Shown here piece after piece: positions 3,753 through 5,198 of a stretch of 5,198 nt of DNA. This DNA is from Syntrophomonas sp. UBA5288 (GTDB lineage Bacteria > Bacillota > Syntrophomonadia > Syntrophomonadales > Syntrophomonadaceae), in NCBI GenBank assembly GCA_002408445.1, contig DHSK01000069.1, positions 1-5,198 of the forward strand, given 5' to 3'. A model generated the notes under the pieces. It did no database searches and was not told the DNA's origin. It was given only the letters and a program-made list of their open reading frames with translations. Within the stretch, counting starts at the first letter, position 1, and each line of letters starts with the position of its first letter. Position numbers and translations under genes: made by a program.

Positions 3753-5147
3753 ATGAACAAAAACATAAACGAAAAGGGTGATCTGAAATTTGTTCCGCTG
3801 TTACTGTGCGGCGGCGCGCTGTTCTCCATGCATTTCGGCGCTTCCAGCATGGTGTGGCCGATGAACTGGGGCAAAGAAAGCGGTTCTTCCGTACTGTTGG
3901 CTTTTGCCGGAGCGTTTATTACGTCGCTCTTGCTTGTCGTTATTGGGTATATGGCGCTGGCAAAAGGGCGCGGTTCCTACGGCAAAATGGCAAGCAGAAT
4001 AGTTGGCAATAGATTCGGAAGGTTCTACACCTGCTTAACCATTGCCGTCCTCGGTCCGTTCTATGCCATTCCGCGTATGAGCGCGGCTTCCTGGGATTCG
4101 ATAGTTCAAGCGTTCGGACTTGATCCTATGAATAAGCTTCCGCTGATTATCTTTACGATTATATTTTATATAATAACTTATTTCTTCCTGGTAAATCCCG
4201 GCAAGGCTATGGATAAGATATCTTCGATGCTATTTCCTTTGCTTATCATTACAGTTGTTGCTATAGTCGGCAAAGGAATAATCAGCCCCATTGCAGAGCC
4301 GGTCGCCAAAAGTTACGCAGGTTCCGCATTTGCGTATGGATTCACCAACGGTTACGCCACGGCGGAGATTCTGTGTGCCTTGATTTTCGGCGTGGTTATT
4401 CTGAACACGCTTAAAAACAAAGGCGTCTCCGAATCGCATATGACAAAGAACATGATCCGGGTCGGCATCATCGGTATTGCAATGCTGACCTGCACACATC
4501 TCGCACATATGGTTATCGGCGCTTACACAGGCGGAACCCTTGATTTGAACTATACCGCTCTTTATACTGCTGTTGCCGCCATTCTCTACGGTAAGTACGG
4601 AGGAATGCTTTTTGCGGTGGCGCTGTTTCTTGCCGCTCTTACGACAGCCATCGGCATGACCTCCGGCTGTGCTGAGTTTTTCGTCGATATAACGGATAAG
4701 AAATTTTCATACAAGCAGTGTTCGATAGTCATTCTTGTATTCAGCATCATTTTTGGCAGCCTCGGACTGACAAGCATGCTCTCTTGGCTTGGCCCCATAC
4801 TTGATGGAATTTATCCCACAGCCATTATTTTGGTCCTGTACTACGGGCTGTCCACCAATGCCATGCACAGCAGGCACTTATACGCCTGCCGCTGGGCGAT
4901 GTACGTTTCGTTTGCCCTCGGCGCGGCCGATATGATTTGGAAATATTTCATTAAATTTGACGTCAACCCCGGCGGAATCTGCGACCTTTATCTGAATCTT
5001 CCGTTTGCGAGCGTGTCAATGGCGTGGGTCCCCTGGACGATACTCGCATTTATTATTGGCTGGTTTACTTACAAGGGGAAGGACGTGGTCGTTGAGTCCG
5101 ACGTACAGGAGAGCGTATCCCAGCCGGTCGCTGCTGGAAGCCGCTGA
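3753..5147 (+). CDS. brnQ: BrnQ-type branched-chain amino acid:cation symporter (LIVCS family)
   Basis: A 464-residue inner-membrane protein with about twelve hydrophobic segments (roughly residues 13-36, 47-70, 92-118, 129-148, 157-178, 197-219, 234-258, 267-283, 285-303, 322-342, 345-366, 378-400 and 424-440; some are short or may be re-entrant). BrnQ hallmarks: FGASSMVWP (28-36) in the first helix, GPFYAIPR (101-108), FFLVNPGKAMDKI (144-156), GYATAEILCALIFGVVILNT (200-219) and LTTAIGMTSGCAEFF (296-310). Family members import Leu, Ile and Val with Na+ or H+. The first-helix motif is unusual: canonical BrnQ has FGAGNLIFP, here GN is SS, so substrate or ion preference could differ. The ATG at 3753 has AGAGG seven bases upstream (3741-3745). 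The protein ends in a short charged cytoplasmic-type tail (442-464). A strong ribosome binding site 37 bases after the stop suggests an operon. Base composition is clearly more GC-rich than preA. Confidence 0.92.
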   Translation: MNKNINEKGDLKFVPLLLCGGALFSMHFGASSMVWPMNWGKESGSSVLLAFAGAFITSLLLVVIGYMALAKGRGSYGKMASRIVGNRFGRFYTCLTIAVLGPFYAIPRMSAASWDSIVQAFGLDPMNKLPLIIFTIIFYIITYFFLVNPGKAMDKISSMLFPLLIITVVAIVGKGIISPIAEPVAKSYAGSAFAYGFTNGYATAEILCALIFGVVILNTLKNKGVSESHMTKNMIRVGIIGIAMLTCTHLAHMVIGAYTGGTLDLNYTALYTAVAAILYGKYGGMLFAVALFLAALTTAIGMTSGCAEFFVDITDKKFSYKQCSIVILVFSIIFGSLGLTSMLSWLGPILDGIYPTAIILVLYYGLSTNAMHSRHLYACRWAMYVSFALGAADMIWKYFIKFDVNPGGICDLYLNLPFASVSMAWVPWTILAFIIGWFTYKGKDVVVESDVQESVSQPVAAGSR

Positions 5148-5165
5148 TGCTGATGCTGATAATAA
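5143..5165 (+). repeat. GCTGAT triplicated hexamer over the brnQ stop, with stacked in-frame stops
   Basis: GCTGAT is repeated three times (5143-5160), beginning within the last sense codon. In the brnQ frame this gives TGA (5145), TGC, TGA (5151), TGC, TGA (5157), TAA (5160) and TAA (5163), so any read-through would be stopped again at once. Probably slippage expansion of a short repeat. Confidence 0.8.
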
Positions 5166-5183
5166 GTAAAATTATATTATATA

Positions 5184-5198
5184 AGGAGGAAAAACAAT
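5184..5198 (+). promoter_or_regulatory. Ribosome binding site of the next gene, beyond the window
   Basis: AGGAGG at 5184-5189 is a consensus Shine-Dalgarno sequence, and the window ends in AT at 5197-5198, seven bases later. If the next base is G, an ATG begins at 5197. The gap from brnQ is short and I see no terminator in it, so the two genes are probably cotranscribed. Confidence 0.75.

Noticed and set aside
4230..4798. Minus-strand frames inside brnQ
   Set aside because: They are antisense shadows of a membrane protein gene with strong family motifs.
1..5198. CRISPR array, tRNA or rRNA genes
   Set aside because: No regularly spaced repeats, tRNA cloverleaf-like signals or rRNA sequence were seen on either strand.

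Overview
The window looks like a low-to-moderate GC, probably anaerobic bacterium, most likely in the Bacillota (Clostridia or a relative). The pointers are purine-rich AGGAGG-type ribosome binding sites, a two-subunit PreT/PreA dihydropyrimidine dehydrogenase, a BrnQ-type carrier, and group II intron debris of a kind common in such genomes. No finer placement can be supported from sequence alone.

Left block (1-1487, visibly AT-rich): the 3' end of preT (NAD(P)H-oxidising flavoprotein subunit) overlaps by one base the complete preA (FMN plus 2x[4Fe-4S] pyrimidine-reducing subunit). Together they encode an NAD-dependent dihydropyrimidine dehydrogenase that interconverts uracil/thymine and their dihydro forms. 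The pair is co-directional and probably translationally coupled.

Scar (1488-1897, perhaps to 2035): thirteen bases after the preA stop the sequence turns into a 5'-truncated group II intron. It holds the C-terminal maturase end of an intron reverse transcriptase (frameshift plus nonsense codon), then a 34-nt domain V, a domain VI hairpin and a 3' end near 1798. The bases right after that 3' end read, in frame, as the piece of another group II intron reverse transcriptase that normally follows the YADD catalytic motif. The simplest reading is a decayed nested intron (intron inside the RT gene of another intron). A short unassigned reading frame (from 1907) follows.

Middle block (2036-3752): a minus-strand MerR/BmrR-type activator gene with a GyrI-like effector-binding domain and a recognisable sigma-A-type promoter. 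Next comes about 750 bp with no recognisable gene. It contains a strong 45-nt imperfect palindrome (3092-3136), an AT-rich stretch with a spaced repeat (3432-3474), a terminator-like hairpin (3505-3540), a possible promoter with a 19-bp spacer (3551-3581), and a structured leader (about 3591-3740) with a 12-nt tandem repeat.

Right block (3753-5198): a complete BrnQ/LIVCS-family branched-chain-amino-acid:cation symporter homologue, ending in a cluster of in-frame stops. A strong ribosome binding site follows at the window edge, with the AT of a probable ATG as the last two bases, so the transporter probably heads an operon continuing to the right. The promoter geometry makes control of this operon by a MerR-family protein possible but unproven.
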